Assembly: GCF_044068625.1 (NCBI RefSeq)
Contig: NZ_JBIPKH010000005.1
Span: 1 to 64,000, forward strand
Source: Desulfurivibrio sp044068625
GTDB taxonomy: Bacteria > Desulfobacterota > Desulfobulbia > Desulfobulbales > Desulfurivibrionaceae
DNA: 64,000 nucleotides
Direction of reading: 5' to 3'
This document shows, one piece after another, positions 62,301 to 64,000 of the stretch. The position numbers and the translations under genes are program-made. The notes under the pieces were generated by a model. The model was given only the letters and a program-made list of their open reading frames with translations, was not told the DNA's origin and made no database searches. Position 1 is the stretch's first letter. The number at the start of each line of letters is the position of its first letter.

Positions 62301-63192
62301 AGCAATCACCGTCAATCTGGCCAGATTCGATGCCGGTCCCACCCGGGAGCTTTTGCCCCACGAAGTTCCAGCCGACCAACCCTACTTTACCTGGACCCCT
62401 TTCCAGGCCAGACTGGCCCTTCACCCCGGTGGTGGTTTGAGCGCGGAAATCTCCCAGGGGATTCTTTGCTGCCTGGAAACCACCGGCACCTGGTACTCGG
62501 ATCCCGCCCTGGGAGTGGGAGATTTACGAATCAGGACGATCTGCCCGGAGCGTTCCCGTTTTGAAGATATCCTCTCCTGCCTGGGAATCGGTCAGGATAT
62601 CATCGTCGGCGATTGCCGGGTCGATGCCCGCTTACGCGGTGATTCGACTTTCTGGCAAGAAGGGCGGATCACCATCAACTCGCCCGGGGGAGGGCGGATC
62701 CTGCGCCTGAAAGTGCTTGCCCGGATCTTCAGCCTGATCAACCTGACCGACTTCTTTTCCGGCGGCATCACCGGCCTCGATGAGCGGGGGTTTGCTTACC
62801 AGGGCCTGGAGTTCGAGGGGCGCATCGAGGATAACATCCTGTATCTGGAAAGGGCGATCGTGAAGGGCGAGGGGCTCAATCTTTTTGTCCGGGGGCAGCT
62901 TGATCTTGGCACCAGGCAGGCCAATATGACCGTTATGATCGCCACCTTCAAAACCCTGGATGCCATCATCGGTCGGATCCCTTTCATCGGCCGGGCCCTG
63001 GGGGGGCCGGACACGGCCATCATCACCATTCCGGTGGGAGTCCGGGGGGATATCCGCGAACCCGAGATCACGGTGCTGCACCCGGAGGCGGTGGGGGAAG
63101 GGATGCTCAACCTGATGCGCAACACCCTGCTGTTGCCCTTCAATATTTTGAGCCCCATCATTCAGGGGGGCAACCGGGAAGAGGAGGAGTAA
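59374..63192 (+). CDS. AsmA/YhdP-like giant envelope protein
   Basis: A 1272-residue protein. One N-terminal membrane anchor (about 7-27) precedes long repeated beta-strand sequence, as in the AsmA/TamB/YhdP group; the C-terminal 180 residues (FSLINLTDFFSGGITGL to the end) form the AsmA-like C-terminal domain. These proteins are proposed to bridge the envelope and move phospholipids to the outer membrane. Large, with no cleavable signal peptide. It begins immediately after the transporter stop, so co-expression is likely. Confidence 0.82.
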   Translation: MFFKIRLISLGLLLTAAALGLAVTLLLDSEQVRERFAQQLAERLASDIDLDSLKLVWHPLPHLRIAGIELTHPQARLRLGEAQLYPRWRSLAQLRLELGQIVLDSPQLFIDPAAIKASPKPADSPPAPALKLPAAGELQIRRGRITITAPGELAGVTIAPLQLEEINGQLFLNPTGITLELASRPSFGASLALRGWYQTGGSHHLTIEGKALRLHEAVPSLAHGQVNTLETLANLTLAVDGKGLEEFTASLHGQFPCFLLSPEEGKVRLDCGLAHLELTRKQDDWQLLIHDFEVKEPGMHLEGMVSRRLTAAANAPPSPYWEIDIRGRDLDAGEIRTAVMAMLGRFRAAREFHDIVRDGQASSAAFHFAGPESDLADFRNMTVAVEVATAEIMVPEVDLHLFNATGSLLIENGILELRQARATLGESRGYDCSLSVGLFKELRQFKLDLALEATLADLREVLPGLVRQPTFQDEVRRFHHPQGLATGRLTIGDTLDEFNVQVNIATLAGRTEYERLPWPLEVESGQAQISREEVHWSGVRGRIGPHRVDQAVGQIGVEETAPFIIRELRGELAAGPLFQHLLEYPPLQKALAVVLDEVDGQVELRQGRAAGKLWQPEGWEYELALAPRGLAWQSPLLATRIINEGHGTLFFSSAGVRFQDLTGMLRGDRIVLDGRLQHRLLQEWRGELQLKGLMTGEGRGWLRERDWLPSSLLPSVPLVLDPLTLHLTSELPGRETRLSELTGVLRGGREEAPATLRFTSKLPHGKSGKLTLEASLEDELHQAALHLGLGPPPAGEDSRAAVQVQFQGELAPDSLARFFSQLPFSRGLLQGHGQFLLPEGARAPLFQGEIKAEGVRWHPPVAPTESPDLVEGISALEITTLALEGRELTGPQPKSDLHLRQLELSLSPREQLSLAGLIRSNPASGLILDLDLNSTFLRRSTLLSWQNRLPQAALPGPQNGREEGATTTATTWPVSGAITVNLARFDAGPTRELLPHEVPADQPYFTWTPFQARLALHPGGGLSAEISQGILCCLETTGTWYSDPALGVGDLRIRTICPERSRFEDILSCLGIGQDIIVGDCRVDARLRGDSTFWQEGRITINSPGGGRILRLKVLARIFSLINLTDFFSGGITGLDERGFAYQGLEFEGRIEDNILYLERAIVKGEGLNLFVRGQLDLGTRQANMTVMIATFKTLDAIIGRIPFIGRALGGPDTAIITIPVGVRGDIREPEITVLHPEAVGEGMLNLMRNTLLLPFNILSPIIQGGNREEEE

Positions 63193-63213
63193 GCCCCGCC
63201 GAAGAGGCTGACC

Positions 63214-63663
63214 TTATTTTTCCCCCTTACTGAAAAATCGCCGCCACCACCGGCAGGGCTGTTGCTGTTGGGCCACCATCTTCTGGAGCCACTCGATAAC
63301 CTCCCGGGACGGTTTTTGCACATACTCCATCCCCAGCTGGAACGGCTTCCCCGGCCTGGTCAAGAGTCGGTCAAACCAAACCGGTCGCACCGCCTGCAAC
63401 AGCTCCGGCAATCCCTCCTCCCGGGCCAGCTCTTCCGAAGCCGCCAGATAGAGGCTCTTCCCCTCATCCTCATGGAATGAGTAAAAGAGATGGTGGCCAC
63501 CTATCTTGGCCTGGGGTACGGTCAGCCGCAGACCGTGGCGGGAAATGTCGCTGATCAGCCCCATATCCTCCGCCAGCTCCAGCCCACTGTGATTGTCGCG
63601 GATAATGATTCGCACCGAAAGTCCAACCTCGATTCGTTGCGAACGCCGTAGCTCCTTACCCAT
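63214..63663 (-). CDS. PilZ-domain c-di-GMP receptor protein
   Basis: A 149-residue protein with an N-terminal PilZ domain: RxxxR as RRSQR (6-10) and DxSxxG as DISRHG (39-44), both needed for c-di-GMP binding. The C-terminus is basic and hydrophilic. ATG 63663 is chosen because the preceding 14 residues are not conserved. It is next to the histidine kinase fragment and, with the HD-GYP sensor at 46.5 kb, suggests c-di-GMP control in this organism. Confidence 0.85.
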   Translation of the reverse strand: MGKELRRSQRIEVGLSVRIIIRDNHSGLELAEDMGLISDISRHGLRLTVPQAKIGGHHLFYSFHEDEGKSLYLAASEELAREEGLPELLQAVRPVWFDRLLTRPGKPFQLGMEYVQKPSREVIEWLQKMVAQQQQPCRWWRRFFSKGEK

Positions 63664-63720
63664 ATTCCATCCCCCTTTTAGCTGGCAAATCCACCTCGGC
63701 ACCACCCCCGACCGCGGCCC

Positions 63721-64000
63721 TCATGGCTCCCAGCGCGGCAAAATAATGGTAAAGGTGGTCCCCTCCCCCGGCTGACTGCGAGCGTACAACTCTCCATGGT
63801 GATTTTCCACGATTTTTTTACAAATCGCCAATCCCATGCCGGTCCCCGGATATTGCCCCCTCAGGTGCAACCGTTGAAAGGGGCGAAAAATCCGATCGAG
63901 ATATTTTTCATCAAAACCGATGCCGTTGTCCTCCACCAGAAGCCGAACCCGCCCATTACCAAGTTCCTGCCGGGAAACCCGCACCAGGGGTCTGACCCCT
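63721..64000 (-). CDS. Histidine kinase C-terminal part (cut by window edge)
   Basis: The C-terminal 93 codons of a sensor kinase, truncated on its N-terminal side by the window end. The ATP-binding HATPase domain is clear: VEDNGIGFD (G1 box), FRPFQRL (F box) and GTGMGLAICKKIVENHHGEL (G2 region). Nothing upstream can be described. It is divergent in function but adjacent to the PilZ gene, 57 bases apart. Confidence 0.88.
   Translation of the reverse strand, partial: GVRPLVRVSRQELGNGRVRLLVEDNGIGFDEKYLDRIFRPFQRLHLRGQYPGTGMGLAICKKIVENHHGELYARSQPGEGTTFTIILPRWEP

Noticed and set aside
63986..64000. Palindrome AGGGGTCTGACCCCT at the window edge, resembling REP-type repeats
   Set aside because: It lies in frame within the histidine kinase and cannot be judged without the flanking sequence.

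Overview
The window is GC-rich, tightly packed bacterial DNA. The gene set points to a Gram-negative anaerobe, most likely a Desulfobacterota (Desulfobulbales-like) sulfur-metabolising bacterium: pyruvate:ferredoxin oxidoreductase, an AmmeMemoRadiSam radical SAM enzyme, Kdo/lipid A genes (waaA, lpxB), an AsmA-like giant protein, and a lipid-type biosynthetic cluster of a kind known from this group. The taxonomic assignment is inference from gene content. I saw no rRNA, tRNA, CRISPR array or transposase.

Layout. (1) 1-13.2 kb, housekeeping: amrS-type radical SAM, waaA, carA-carB, ftsH, folP, a class I adenylate cyclase-like protein and serine acetyltransferase. (2) 13.3-16.9 kb: nifJ. (3) 16.9-46.5 kb: about 31 genes forming one specialised lipid/polyene biosynthetic region, almost all on the + strand with many ATGA stop/start overlaps. 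(4) 46.5-49.6 kb: a haem-binding PAS/GAF/HD-GYP sensor. (5) 49.7-55.6 kb: DNA repair block with an endonuclease III-exonuclease III fusion, umuD-umuC and a RecD2-type helicase. (6) 55.5-57.7 kb: lpxB and a Gfo/Idh/MocA dehydrogenase. (7) 57.8-64 kb: a sodium-dependent transporter, an AsmA/YhdP-like protein, a PilZ protein and the end of a histidine kinase.

The biosynthetic region is the highlight. Its right half (34.3-46.5 kb) has the parts list of an aryl-polyene (APE) pathway: glycosyltransferase, LpxL-like acyltransferase, ACP, ketosynthase plus a cysteine-less partner (ApeO/ApeC-like), ketoreductase, two hot-dog dehydratases, thioesterase, LolA-like carrier, MMPL exporter, DUF3261 lipoprotein and a further ketosynthase. 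Its left half (16.9-34.3 kb) adds a BtrH-like acyltransferase with an ABC exporter, an ACP, a DarA/DarB-like dialkylresorcinol pair, two ketosynthases flanking a phytoene-desaturase-like flavoenzyme, another ACP, a PlsC-like acyltransferase, a PaaK-like adenylate-forming ligase, three radical SAM enzymes (two in tandem of the cobalamin-binding type), a PagL-like lipid A deacylase and a degenerate ketosynthase. This mixture of ladderane-type, resorcinol and aryl-polyene parts suggests an envelope-anchored polyketide-like lipid of unknown structure. Two strong divergent sigma70-like promoters lie between darA and the first ketosynthase.

Two long imperfect palindromes (40145-40254 and 41371-41527) sit inside the cluster, the second apparently inside the N-terminal coding region of the exporter. 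Start codons were adjusted where a ribosome-binding site, overlap with the upstream stop or family alignment favoured an internal start; this is stated in each entry.
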